A program made the position numbers and the translations under genes. Shown piece by piece: positions 23,591 through 31,660 of a stretch of 64,000 nt of DNA (its first letter is position 1; every line of letters starts with the position of its first letter). The stretch comes from Aliidongia sp035943795 (GTDB lineage Bacteria > Pseudomonadota > Alphaproteobacteria > ATCC43930 > CGMCC-115725). The notes below the pieces were generated by a model. That model ran no database searches. It saw nothing but the letters and a program-made list of their open reading frames with translations, and had not been told where the DNA came from. The DNA is taken from NCBI RefSeq assembly GCF_035943795.1, contig NZ_DASZBY010000050.1, positions 1 to 64,000 of the forward strand. The letters are read 5' to 3'.

Positions 23591-24133
23591 ATGTCAGAGC
23601 CATTTTTGGGCGAGTGCATGATCTTCGCCGGAAACTTCGCTCCCCAGGGTTTCGCCCTGTGCGACGGACAGCTGCTGCCGATCTCCCAGAACACGGCGCT
23701 GTTCGCGATCCTCGGCACGACCTACGGCGGGAACGGCACGACGACCTTTGCCCTGCCCGATTTCAGGGGCCGCCTGGCCGTCGGCCAGGGTCAGGGACCC
23801 GGCCTGTCGCCGTACAATGTCGGCGACCAGGTCGGCGTGGAAAGCCACGCGCTGACATCGGTGGAGATGCCGTCCCATACCCATACCGTCGCGGCGGTCG
23901 CGAATGGCACTACCCTCGGCACGAACGTGCCCGGAACGGGTGCGCTGCTGGGCTCCAGCTATGCCAACGAGGCGAACAATCCGACCGAGGCCGTCTACAG
24001 CACCGATGCGCCGACCGTCGTGCTGGGTCCGGTCGGCAACGGCGGCGGCAACCAGCCCCACGAAAACCGCATGCCCTTCCTTGCCGTCACCTGGTGCATC
24101 GCGCTGTTCGGCGTGTTTCCCAGCCGCAACTGA
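23591..24133 (+). CDS. Phage tail collar domain protein 3 (microcystin-dependent-protein-like)
   Basis: A 180-residue third copy: FLGECMIFAGNFAPQGFALC, LLPISQNTALFAILGTTYGG, FALPDFRGRLAVGQGQGPGL, MPSHTHTVAAVANG, PHENRMPFLAVTWCIALFGV, FPSRN. A shared Cys in the ALCDG segment and, in copies 2 and 3, a Cys in TWCIAL are noted. It lies 29 bp after copy 2, so the three are one operon. It is convergent with the DUF6916-like gene, 15 bp apart. Confidence 0.9.
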   Translation: MSEPFLGECMIFAGNFAPQGFALCDGQLLPISQNTALFAILGTTYGGNGTTTFALPDFRGRLAVGQGQGPGLSPYNVGDQVGVESHALTSVEMPSHTHTVAAVANGTTLGTNVPGTGALLGSSYANEANNPTEAVYSTDAPTVVLGPVGNGGGNQPHENRMPFLAVTWCIALFGVFPSRN

Positions 24134-24148
24134 CCATCGCCGACCGGG

Positions 24149-24436
24149 TCAGTTGAAGATGACCTGATAGTCTTGCTCGGCGCCTGGCGGCGTTATGATG
24201 GGAATGATGTAGAGGTCGAACGGCCCGCTATCCTCGGCTTCGACCGTATAGGCCCCCTCGGGCAGAAGCCGGTCGCGCGGGCTCTGGAAAAACAGGATGA
24301 ACGGCTGACGGGCGCTGCCTCGAGGCGCGCGCCCATTTTCCGTAGCGACGAGCGTCAGCCGATCCTCGCGGCCGGCCACGGAAAATACGCGGCCGATATG
24401 CGGCGAAAAATCCTCGATGGTCAGCGGTTCTCTCAT
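24149..24436 (-). CDS. DUF6916-like protein, cytosolic
   Basis: A 95-residue protein without signal peptide: MREPLTIEDFSPHIGRVFSV, then LTLVATENGR, RQPFILFFQSPRDRLLPEGA, YTVEAEDSGPFDLYIIPII, ending DYQVIFN. I recognise this as the DUF6916 pattern, a small beta-rich domain of unknown function that I associate with tail-collar protein genes. The start at 24436 has GGAGG upstream. It overlaps the sulfotransferase gene by 4 bp and is the last gene of a three-gene minus-strand operon that converges on the collar genes. Residues match the Tat-exported protein at 26448-26864 segment by segment. Confidence 0.75.
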   Translation of the reverse strand: MREPLTIEDFSPHIGRVFSVAGREDRLTLVATENGRAPRGSARQPFILFFQSPRDRLLPEGAYTVEAEDSGPFDLYIIPIITPPGAEQDYQVIFN

Positions 24437-25449
24437 TGGGCATCCCTCCTGGTTTCCGGTTGGGTTCGAGCGTCGACGCCCAGCCGCAACGCCTCCAATT
24501 CGCGATAGACCGGACCCAGCCACCGTTCGGCGGCGGCGCGAAAGGCCGGCGGCGCCTTGCGTTGTTTTTCCACCACGTCCGGCACGAAGGCGAAGGATGG
24601 CGACTTGGAGTCGAATGTCAGCGTTTCCGCCATCAGGGCCCGTTCGGATACCGCCCATTCGGTCCCGAAATGCCGGCTGATCCTCGTCCAGAACGCGTCC
24701 GGCAATTCGCTGTAGTTGACGAGCAGGCCCGCCTTGGCGTGATCGAGCGCCGCACGACACAGCGCCGCCAGAACTTGCGCACAATAGTCGGGACCCGGCA
24801 TCTGCACCGCGGCGGCGAAATCGATCCCGAACAATTCCGGCCGGATCATGCCGGGAACGGTCTGCACGCCGCGCTGCTTCATCTGCGACACCAGGACTTC
24901 GACCGGATCGCGATACAGAAACAGCCAGGGCACGGTCGGGAACGCGCGGCGGATCAGGGCCAGGTTCAACGTGTGCCAGCAGTCGAACTTGACGAACAGG
25001 CGGCGCTCGTCGCCCGCGCGGCGCTGTCCGAACGCGCCGATCACGCCACGCAGCAGACGCACCCGCTCCTCATCGCTCGTGCCGGCGGGGCCGAGGTCGG
25101 GCCGCAGGATGGCGTCGACCGGCGACGCCTCCGAGATCGCGATGTTCCGCGGACTGGCGGCCAGCATTTGCGACACCAGGGTCGAACCGCACCGGGACAT
25201 GTGAAAGATGAAACCGGTCGGCGGCACCGGCCGGTGGTGGTCCAGCCAGTCCTCCAGCGTCGCGAGCGGCGTCTGCGGACGGAACAGCAGGTTGAAAGGC
25301 TTGCGGAGCTGTTGCGTTATCGTCTCGTCGAAGAACGGTTCGCTGAACCGCGCGCGCCCAAGCGGGCACCAGTCGATCCAAGGACCGTCCTCCTTCCAGT
25401 GGATCCGGATCGGGACGCAGTCGCCCAACGGAACGGCGCCATTCGTCAT
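24433..25449 (-). CDS. Sulfotransferase family protein
   Basis: A 338-residue protein with a PAPS-dependent sulfotransferase core. TGFIFHMSRCGSTLVSQMLA is the P-loop-like 5'-phosphosulfate-binding motif. The later VPWLFLYRDPVEVLVSQMKQ corresponds to the 3'-phosphate-binding region (R-D-P...S). An N-terminal segment of about 95 residues (WKEDGPWIDWCPLG) precedes the core and may bind the acceptor. The acceptor is unknown and could be a protein side chain, peptide or glycan. It is coupled by 4-bp overlaps to the hydroxylase-like gene upstream and the DUF6916-like gene downstream. Loss of true sulfotransferase activity cannot be excluded. Confidence 0.8.
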   Translation of the reverse strand: MTNGAVPLGDCVPIRIHWKEDGPWIDWCPLGRARFSEPFFDETITQQLRKPFNLLFRPQTPLATLEDWLDHHRPVPPTGFIFHMSRCGSTLVSQMLAASPRNIAISEASPVDAILRPDLGPAGTSDEERVRLLRGVIGAFGQRRAGDERRLFVKFDCWHTLNLALIRRAFPTVPWLFLYRDPVEVLVSQMKQRGVQTVPGMIRPELFGIDFAAAVQMPGPDYCAQVLAALCRAALDHAKAGLLVNYSELPDAFWTRISRHFGTEWAVSERALMAETLTFDSKSPSFAFVPDVVEKQRKAPPAFRAAAERWLGPVYRELEALRLGVDARTQPETRRDAQ

Positions 25450-26273
25450 GACACGAGCGACCGTTCGAACCAGGTTCGCCGGGCCGCCTGCATGACTGCG
25501 CCCACATCGTCGGCGGTGAAGCGAAATCCGTGCCGGCTCCCGATCTCGACGACCAGATCGACGAAACGGTCGGCATGCTCCTCCTGCCGGAAGCTTTCCC
25601 GCAACCCGGCGTCGCGAAGCACGAGCGCGCAGAAATTTTCCAGCTGGCGCTGCGACGAGACCGATGCCGCCTCGGCCATCTGCGGCGACAGCCGCTGGAC
25701 CTCGCTTTCCGCATCGTCCGGAAACCGGGACAGCAGCCAGTCGTTGACCTCGCAATCGAGCACGAGGTGGATGCGGTCCGTCGGCCCGTTGTTCTGGACC
25801 CGATGCGGGCGGGCGAAGTCCAGGTACCAGCACTCGCCCACTCCCATCGCGACGCGCGCGCCGTCCAGATAGAATTCGACGTCGGGTCCGGTCTCGAGCG
25901 GGACATGCAGGCGGATCACGCCCTGTTCGAAGCCCAGCCCATAATCGCGGTGCTCGCGAATCCGCGAACCCGGCGCGAGCCGCAGCAGCCGCGCCGACTG
26001 CAGCGGGCAGTGGAACCGGGCCAGGGCGTGCGCGAAGGCCGGAAGCGCCGCCAGGAGCGGCGTGTCGGCGTAGGCCGCCTGGGGGACCGGTTCGGGATAG
26101 AGGGCGACGGCGCTGCCGGCGACCGCGCGCAGGGCCAAGCCGGTCCATCCGTCATGATACTCGGCGTTGAAATGGGCGCCCCAGCCCGGCGTGGAAATCC
26201 GCGCCAGATCGGTCAGGAGCGAGGAGGCATCGAAGGCCAGCGACAGCCGACAAAAGCTAGCCTTCCCGAGCAC
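25446..26273 (-). CDS. Aspartyl/asparaginyl beta-hydroxylase-like protein with Nif11-like C-terminus
   Basis: A 275-residue protein with GTG start at 26273 behind GGGGAGAAGG. Residues about 20-175 form a cupin-type Fe(II)/2-oxoglutarate dioxygenase of the Asp/Asn beta-hydroxylase family: PGSRIREHRDYG, GVIRLHVPLETGPDVEFYLD, GECWYLDFARPHRVQNNG, with His in EHRD and RPHR as metal ligands. Residues about 205-270 (LENFCALVLRDAGLRESFR, VEIGSRHGFRFTADDVGAV) look like a Nif11 leader-type domain, the domain otherwise used as leader peptide in some peptide natural products. It is the first gene of the operon with the sulfotransferase and the DUF6916-like gene. Confidence 0.8.
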   Translation of the reverse strand: MLGKASFCRLSLAFDASSLLTDLARISTPGWGAHFNAEYHDGWTGLALRAVAGSAVALYPEPVPQAAYADTPLLAALPAFAHALARFHCPLQSARLLRLAPGSRIREHRDYGLGFEQGVIRLHVPLETGPDVEFYLDGARVAMGVGECWYLDFARPHRVQNNGPTDRIHLVLDCEVNDWLLSRFPDDAESEVQRLSPQMAEAASVSSQRQLENFCALVLRDAGLRESFRQEEHADRFVDLVVEIGSRHGFRFTADDVGAVMQAARRTWFERSLVS

Positions 26274-26447
26274 GCCCTTCTCCCCGCGCGAGAAAAATCC
26301 GACTTCGCCTTACGAGCGTCCAAAATCGCGATATTCCGTCACGATAGCTGGTTTTAAACTACCAGGATAGCGCTTAGGATAGTCGAATAGCTCAGTCGGA
26401 TTCTGGTTCATACGGGCGTCGTGCGTCGCTTTTACCGGAGGAAACCT
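26274..26447. promoter_or_regulatory. 174-bp divergent promoter region
   Basis: It separates the hydroxylase/sulfotransferase operon from the Tat-exported protein gene. Around 26348-26372 it is AT-rich with an imperfect palindrome (CTGGTTTTAAACTACCAG) and repeated GATAG units. No specific regulator can be assigned. Confidence 0.35.
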
Positions 26448-26864
26448 ATGCAGCCCATTTTCTCTTCCAGATTGTCTTCCCGGCGGCAGATATTGGCGGG
26501 AGCCGGCACCGTTGCCATCGGCCTCGCGGGTCTCGGCAAGGTCGCCTGGGCCGGGGCGATGGTCGATCATCGGACCCCGCAGATCACGGCGGCGACGTTC
26601 ACGCCGTTCGTCGACGGTTATTTCAAGGTCTATAACGACGGCAAGCCGATGCCGACGCTGAAGCTCGTCAAGATCCTCCAGCAGGCACGCGGCACTCGCC
26701 CGTCCGCTCTGCGCGATCCGTTCTCGCTGATCCTCGCGACCATGGACGGCCTGCCACTGGCGGCGGACCTCCATCGGGTGCAGCTGCCAGATCGGCAATG
26801 GGTCGACATGTTCCTCAGCCCCATCTCGTCGGATTCCACGCGATACGAAGCGGCGTTCACCTAA
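26448..26864 (+). CDS. Tat-exported DUF6916-like protein
   Basis: A 138-residue protein with a Tat signal peptide: SRRQILAGAGTVAIGLAGLG, cleavage near AWA-GA. The twin arginine implies export in folded state. The mature part ITAATFTPFVDGYFKVYNDG, PTLKLVKIL, RPSALRDPFSLILAT, VQLPDRQWVDMFLSPIS, ending YEAAFT can be aligned by eye along its whole length with the cytosolic DUF6916-like protein at 24149-24436. Ribosome site CCGGAGG lies 7 bp upstream. It diverges from the hydroxylase-led operon. Function unknown; two members of one small family in different compartments suggest paired roles such as chaperone/adaptor inside and receptor outside. Confidence 0.75.
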   Translation: MQPIFSSRLSSRRQILAGAGTVAIGLAGLGKVAWAGAMVDHRTPQITAATFTPFVDGYFKVYNDGKPMPTLKLVKILQQARGTRPSALRDPFSLILATMDGLPLAADLHRVQLPDRQWVDMFLSPISSDSTRYEAAFT

Positions 26865-26998
26865 AATCTCCGGAGCGACGAGGGCCGTGCCGCAGGGCCG
26901 GCCCATCATCTTCCTTCGCCTCCATTTGGCGCTTCCCAGCATGCACCCGCATCGGCTAAGCACGGTCGTCCCGTTCGCCTGGCCGGAGCCATGCCCTC

Positions 26999-27832
26999 AT
27001 GATCGACGACCTCGGTGCGGCCGTTTCCGAGCTGTTGCGCAGCCATCGTTCGATCCGTCGTTTCAAGACCGACCCGATCGCCCCCGCACTGATCGAGCGG
27101 ATCTGCGACGATGCGATCCGCGGCTCCTCCTCTTCGGGCAACCTCAATAGCTTCGCGCTGGTGCTGACCGAGGACCCGGCCCGCAAGGATCATCTGTGCG
27201 CATTGCATTACGACCAGCCGATGATCCGGCAGGCGCCGCTGCTCATCACCTTCTGCGCCGACGTGCATCGCACCCGCCGCTGGCTGGCACTGCGCGACGC
27301 GCGGGATAATTTCAACAATCTGCAGGGCTTCCTCGTCGCGGCGTTCGACGCGATCATCCTGGCGCAGAGCGTGGCGCTCGGCTGCGAGGCCCACGGGCTC
27401 GGCATCTGCTATCTGGGCACGACGGTCGACGCGGCGACCGAGATCGCGAAATATCTGGAGCTGCCGGAGACCTGCGTGCCCGTGACCAGCCTGGTCGTGG
27501 GCTACCCGGACGAGGCGCCGGCGGCGCGCGATCGGCTGGCGCTCGGGGCCTACCTGCATCGCGAGCGCTACCGGCCGCCGGCCGACGAAGACCTGCTGGG
27601 CCTCTACGCCGATCGCGAGATCAAGGGCTGGCAACGCTACCAGGCGCTGGGTCCGGGAATGGCTCAACAGATGGCCGACCACGGCATCACGTCGCTCGCC
27701 CAGTTCTATACGAGCGATCTGAAATATACGCCGTCGCGCTGCGAAGCGACCTCGGAACAGTTCAGCCAGCTACTGATCGACAGCGGCTATACCGACCGCC
27801 TGCGCGCGACGGCGCGACGCCGAGAGGACTGA
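26999..27832 (+). CDS. Nitroreductase family NAD(P)H:FMN oxidoreductase
   Basis: A 277-residue NfsA-like nitroreductase. SHRSIRRFKTDPI is the FMN-phosphate-binding start, SSSSGNLNSFALVLTED the second FMN contact, and GLGICYLGTT and the VVGYPDEAP segment the conserved C-terminal FMN region. Such enzymes reduce nitro compounds, quinones or flavins using NADPH. The C-terminal 70 residues (KGWQRYQALGP...) are the NfsA-type excursion. Start ATG at 26999 has a CCGGAG site. It lies alone, 134 bp after the Tat protein gene; a role in the preceding cluster is not indicated. Confidence 0.87.
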   Translation: MIDDLGAAVSELLRSHRSIRRFKTDPIAPALIERICDDAIRGSSSSGNLNSFALVLTEDPARKDHLCALHYDQPMIRQAPLLITFCADVHRTRRWLALRDARDNFNNLQGFLVAAFDAIILAQSVALGCEAHGLGICYLGTTVDAATEIAKYLELPETCVPVTSLVVGYPDEAPAARDRLALGAYLHRERYRPPADEDLLGLYADREIKGWQRYQALGPGMAQQMADHGITSLAQFYTSDLKYTPSRCEATSEQFSQLLIDSGYTDRLRATARRRED

Positions 27833-27872
27833 GCCCCGCCTCACTCCCGGTTGCGGCCCATCGCTTTACACT

Positions 27873-27900
27873 TGAAATTTCATAATACTTCCGATATCGG
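27873..27900. promoter_or_regulatory. Two perfect 10-bp palindromes upstream of ABC exporter
   Basis: TGAAATTTCA (27873-27882) and CCGATATCGG (27891-27900), centres 18 bp apart, in an AT-richer patch 46 bp before the exporter start. Position and spacing suit a promoter-proximal operator, but no regulator is assigned. Confidence 0.3.
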
Positions 27901-27945
27901 ATTGATTGCGCTCTCGGGACCGTTTCGGGAGCCATGGAGAGTCCG

Positions 27946-29727
27946 ATGTCCGCGCTGCCCCCGACCGTCCGTTCCGACAATCCGCCCGAAAGCGTCCGGC
28001 GCTTCGTGCTGCGCCACCTGCGGGCCGATCTGCCGCGGGTCGTCTGGTTCCTGCTCGGCCAGGTGGTCTTCGTCGGCCTGACCGTCGCGTCGACCCGGCT
28101 GATCGGCAACGCGGTCGAGCTGGCCGGTCGGGAGACCGACCTCGCGACCTTCGTCACCCGCTTCGGCGAAATCCTGGGCGTGTTCACGCTCGCCGTGCTG
28201 TTCCGCTGGCTGGCCGACCGGGCGATCAACAAGCACACCGCCGATGCCATGGTCGAGATCTATCGGGCCGGGTTCGAGAAATGCCAAGGCTTCGATACCA
28301 GCTGGCATGCCGATGCCTTCGCCGGCTCGACCTCGCGCAAGATCACTCGCGCCGCCCAGGGCTACGACATGTTCGTCAGCGTCTGCTATTTCCTGTTCGT
28401 GCCGTCGGTGCTGCTGGTGCTGATCACGGCCGGCACCATCGTGAACGACAGCGCGCTCGCGGCCGCCGCGATGATCCTGGGCGCCGTCGTCTATTTCATC
28501 GTGATCGCCTGGTACAACCTGACGCGCGTCATGCCGGCGATGAAGGATGCGTTCGCCCAGGACAGCAAGATCACCGGCGAACTGGTCGACGTGCTGGGCA
28601 ACAATGCGGCCGTCAAATCCTGGGCGACCGAGCCCGGTGAACACGAGCGGTTCCGCAAGGCGGTCCGGACCTGGCACGGGAAGATCATGGCCGGCTGGAA
28701 CGGCGCGGTGAACAGTGGCGCGCTGTCTTCGTCGATCTCCGCGGTCATCCTGATCCTGCCGATCGCCATCGTCGTGGTCGAGGCGCGCCGCGGGCTGGTC
28801 GAGGCCGGTACCGTCGCCATGGTGATCGGCGCCGGCTTCGTGTTGCGTGGCTGGCTCGGCAACATGGGCCAGGGCATGCGCGAGGCCCAGAACGCCGTAT
28901 CGGAAATGACCGAGCTGCTGGCGCTGATGGCCCGGCCGAACGAAGCGGAAGAGGATGCCGGCCTCGCCGAGTTCGAGCCCGGCCCGGGCGCCATCCGGTT
29001 CGAGCGGCTGGGCTTTCGCTATGCCGAGGCGAACGGTTCGGTGTTCGAGGAGCTGGACGTGACGATCGAGGCCGGCCAGACGGTCGCATTGGTCGGCCCG
29101 TCGGGCAGTGGCAAGAGCACTTTCGTCAAGCTGCTGCTGGGGCTCTACCGGCCGGACGGCGGCCGCATCCTGATCGACGGCCAGGACGTCGGGCGCTGTA
29201 CCCGCGCGAGCTTCCGGCGCGAGATCGCCCTGGTGCCGCAGGATCCGGTGCTGTTTCATCGGACGATCGCCGACAACATCGCCTATGGCCTGCCCGGCGC
29301 CACGCGCGAGCAGGTGCGGGATGCGGCGCGGCGCGCCCGGCTCGACGAGATGATCGAAGGCCTGCCGGCCGGGTACGAGACCCTGGTCGGCGAGCGTGGC
29401 ATCAAGCTGTCGGGCGGCGAGCGTCAACGGGTCGCGATCGCCCGCGCGCTGGTCGCGGCCCGCCCGGTCCTGGTGTTCGACGAGGCGACATCGAGCCTCG
29501 ATACCGAGAACGAGCATGCGATCCAGCAGGCGCTGGCCCAGGCGATGAGCGGACGGACCACGATCATCGTGGCGCACCGCCTGTCGACCATCCGCCACGC
29601 CGACCGGATACTGGTGTTCGAGCACGGCCGGATCGTCGAGGACGGCTCGCACGACCAATTGGCCAAGCGCCCGGGCGGCCTCTATGCCCGGCTGCTGACC
29701 GCCGACCGGGAGCAACAGGCGGCATGA
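27946..29727 (+). CDS. ABC exporter, fused permease and ATPase (ABCB-type half transporter)
   Basis: A 593-residue half transporter. The N-terminal half has six hydrophobic segments (for example VVWFLLGQVVFVGLTVAS and FVSVCYFLFVPSVLLVLITA). The C-terminal half has Walker A VGPSGSGKSTF, signature LSGGERQRVAIA, Walker B VLVFDEATSSLD and the H-loop VAHRLST. It acts as a dimer exporting lipids, drugs, peptides or heme-like compounds; the cargo is not predictable. There is no C39 peptidase domain. ATGs at 27934 and 27946 are both possible; 27946 has GGAGAG at better spacing. It overlaps the GNAT gene by 4 bp (ATGA). Confidence 0.9.
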   Translation: MSALPPTVRSDNPPESVRRFVLRHLRADLPRVVWFLLGQVVFVGLTVASTRLIGNAVELAGRETDLATFVTRFGEILGVFTLAVLFRWLADRAINKHTADAMVEIYRAGFEKCQGFDTSWHADAFAGSTSRKITRAAQGYDMFVSVCYFLFVPSVLLVLITAGTIVNDSALAAAAMILGAVVYFIVIAWYNLTRVMPAMKDAFAQDSKITGELVDVLGNNAAVKSWATEPGEHERFRKAVRTWHGKIMAGWNGAVNSGALSSSISAVILILPIAIVVVEARRGLVEAGTVAMVIGAGFVLRGWLGNMGQGMREAQNAVSEMTELLALMARPNEAEEDAGLAEFEPGPGAIRFERLGFRYAEANGSVFEELDVTIEAGQTVALVGPSGSGKSTFVKLLLGLYRPDGGRILIDGQDVGRCTRASFRREIALVPQDPVLFHRTIADNIAYGLPGATREQVRDAARRARLDEMIEGLPAGYETLVGERGIKLSGGERQRVAIARALVAARPVLVFDEATSSLDTENEHAIQQALAQAMSGRTTIIVAHRLSTIRHADRILVFEHGRIVEDGSHDQLAKRPGGLYARLLTADREQQAA

Positions 29728-30506
29728 GGTTGCTGACCCGCTCCCTGGACAGCCCGTCCCGCATCCTCCGGCAATATGACGCCGAGATGCGAGCGGAACC
29801 GCCGCCGGAACCGGGCGTGTCGCGCGTCTGGTCCGGCGGCGTGCTCCGCACCACCGGGCAGTACCATTGCATCGGCTATTCGACCCTGGCCGGATGCGAC
29901 GTCGACCGCGAGATCGCGACCCAAGCCGCGTTCTTCCGCATGCTGGGCGCGACGGTGGAATGGAAGGTCTACGGCCACGACCGGCCGGCCGACCTTGAGG
30001 ACCGGCTGGCCCGCGCCGGCTTCGTGGCCGAGCCGACCGAGCATCTGATGGTGCTCGACCTGCAGGCCGGCGGCTTCGACGACCTGCCGCCGGACGGCAT
30101 CGACCTGCGCCAGGTCCGCTCCGCGGCCGCCCTCGACGATTACGTCCTGGCCGTCGGCACCGCCTTCGATCGGGACGAATCGAGGACGGTCGAGGCTTAC
30201 GGCACCCGCCTCGCCGACCCGACCCTGGCGCTGCTGGTGGCCTACGACGGCCAGTGTCCGATCGCGGCCGGCCGGCTGGAAATGCCGCCCGGCCGATGCT
30301 TCGCCAGCCTGTGGGGCGGCGGCACCGTGCCCGGCCACCGCGGCCGCGGCATCTATCGCGCCATGGTCGCCGCCCGCGCCTGGGAAGCGCTGTGGCGCGG
30401 CTACCGCTACCTGACCGTCGACGCCCGCGACACGAGCCGGCCGATCCTGGAACAGTTGGGGTTCGTGGAGCTGACAACGGTTACGGGCTGGGTGCTGGAA
30501 GCGTAG
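29724..30506 (+). CDS. GNAT family N-acetyltransferase
   Basis: A 260-residue protein. The C-terminal half carries the acetyl-CoA-binding motif A of GNAT enzymes, GGGTVPGHRGRGIYRAMVAA, followed by ARDTSRPILEQLGFVEL. The N-terminal half (VEWKVYGHDRPADLEDRLAR, AGFVAEPTEHLMVLDL) looks like a degenerate first GNAT domain. It starts within the stop of the exporter gene, so the two are coupled. Acetylation of the exported compound is a reasonable but unproven idea. Confidence 0.82.
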   Translation: MRLLTRSLDSPSRILRQYDAEMRAEPPPEPGVSRVWSGGVLRTTGQYHCIGYSTLAGCDVDREIATQAAFFRMLGATVEWKVYGHDRPADLEDRLARAGFVAEPTEHLMVLDLQAGGFDDLPPDGIDLRQVRSAAALDDYVLAVGTAFDRDESRTVEAYGTRLADPTLALLVAYDGQCPIAAGRLEMPPGRCFASLWGGGTVPGHRGRGIYRAMVAARAWEALWRGYRYLTVDARDTSRPILEQLGFVELTTVTGWVLEA

Positions 30507-30689
30507 GGCTGCCGACTGAACTTGGTCGGGACTGGCTGTTTACGATCCTACTTTACCGTTCACCTGCAAATTGGGCTCGCCTGTAAGCGGTTGCTGGCGG
30601 GCGTCGGTCTAGTCATGCCAAACCGCAAGATCGGTCGAGCACGTTACGGCCATTTGCGACCAAGTTGGAGCTGCCACGGAGGATGGACG

Positions 30690-31568
30690 ATGAAGGCGGC
30701 ACTTGAAAACTACCATGCCCGAATGCAGCGGGTGCTGGACCACATAGACCGGCATCTGGACGACGATCTGGGTCTGGAAGCGGTCAGCGGTGTTGCCGCC
30801 TTCTCGAAATTTCATTTCCACCGGCAGTTCAAGGCAACCTTCGGGTTGTCCGTGCATCGCTATGTCCAGCTCGCTCGCATGAAGCGCGCTTCGTACCGGC
30901 TGGCGTACAGGGACGTCCAAAGCGTCACGGACATAGCGATGGATGCCGGTTACGAGGCACCGGATGCCTTCGCCCGCGCCTTTCGGCAACGGTTCGGGCA
31001 ATCGCCTTCCTTGTTCCGGAAGTCTCCCGACTGGGAGCCGTGGCTTGCGGCCTTCGGGCCTTTCGACAACGCGAGGAGCAAGCTCATGAAGACCTTTACC
31101 ACTGACGACGTGATGATTCGCGATGTGCCACCCACGCCGGTCGCGATCATGGAGCATCGGGGCAACCCGGCAACGATCGGCGCCACCGTCCAGCGGTTCA
31201 TCGCGTGGCGCAAGGCCGCTGGCCTGCACCCCAAGACAAGTCCGACGTTCAATGTCTGGCGTTCGGAACGGCGACCTGCGTCGCCTGCCGATTATAGCAT
31301 GGACCTTTGTGTCGGGACCGACCAACCGATCGAGGCAAACGGCGAGCAGATCAAAGCCAGCGTGATCCCTGGCGGACGCTGCGCGGTGCTGCGGGTCATC
31401 GGCAACACCGACAATCTGGAGCCCGCTGCGCTCTACCTCTATCGGGATTGGCTGCCGGCAAGTGGCGAAGAGGCGGGAGACTTCCCGATCTATTGCCAAC
31501 GGCTCAGCTTTTTCCCGGAAGTGCCGGAGCATGAAACGGTCGCGGAACTTTTCCTGCCGCTGAAATAG
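30690..31568 (+). CDS. AraC family regulator with GyrI-like effector domain
   Basis: A 292-residue regulator of the Rob/SoxS-like group. Residues 8-110 hold two HTH motifs (LDDDLGLEAVSGVAAFSKFH, and DIAMDAGYEAPDAFARAFRQ with RFGQSPSLFRKS). Residues about 135-290 (VMIRDVPPTPVAIMEHRGNP, GGRCAVLRVIG, FLPLK end) are a GyrI-like small-molecule-binding domain. Start ATG at 30690 follows GGAGG. Such proteins often control drug efflux; the ABC exporter/GNAT pair upstream on the same strand is a plausible target. Confidence 0.88.
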   Translation: MKAALENYHARMQRVLDHIDRHLDDDLGLEAVSGVAAFSKFHFHRQFKATFGLSVHRYVQLARMKRASYRLAYRDVQSVTDIAMDAGYEAPDAFARAFRQRFGQSPSLFRKSPDWEPWLAAFGPFDNARSKLMKTFTTDDVMIRDVPPTPVAIMEHRGNPATIGATVQRFIAWRKAAGLHPKTSPTFNVWRSERRPASPADYSMDLCVGTDQPIEANGEQIKASVIPGGRCAVLRVIGNTDNLEPAALYLYRDWLPASGEEAGDFPIYCQRLSFFPEVPEHETVAELFLPLK

Positions 31569-31581
31569 CGCCCTTTGACGC

Positions 31582-31619
31582 CGGCCTGTCCCTTCCGATC
31601 GCAAGAAGCGGGCAGGCCG
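31582..31619. terminator. Hairpin between convergent genes
   Basis: CGGCCTG (31582-31588) pairs with CAGGCCG (31613-31619), extended inside by CCC/GGG after a one-base bulge. It lies 14 bp after the AraC-type gene and faces the 3' end of the Sel1 gene. There is no T-run. Confidence 0.5.
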
Positions 31620-31660
31620 TTGTCCACTCATCTGCCTGAAATCCTGAGCGAGTTCTCGCC

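Noticed and set aside
22405..24133. Prophage remnant
   Set aside because: Only collar-domain genes occur; there is no integrase, terminase, capsid, portal, baseplate or lysis gene within the window, and the neighbours are bacterial enzymes.
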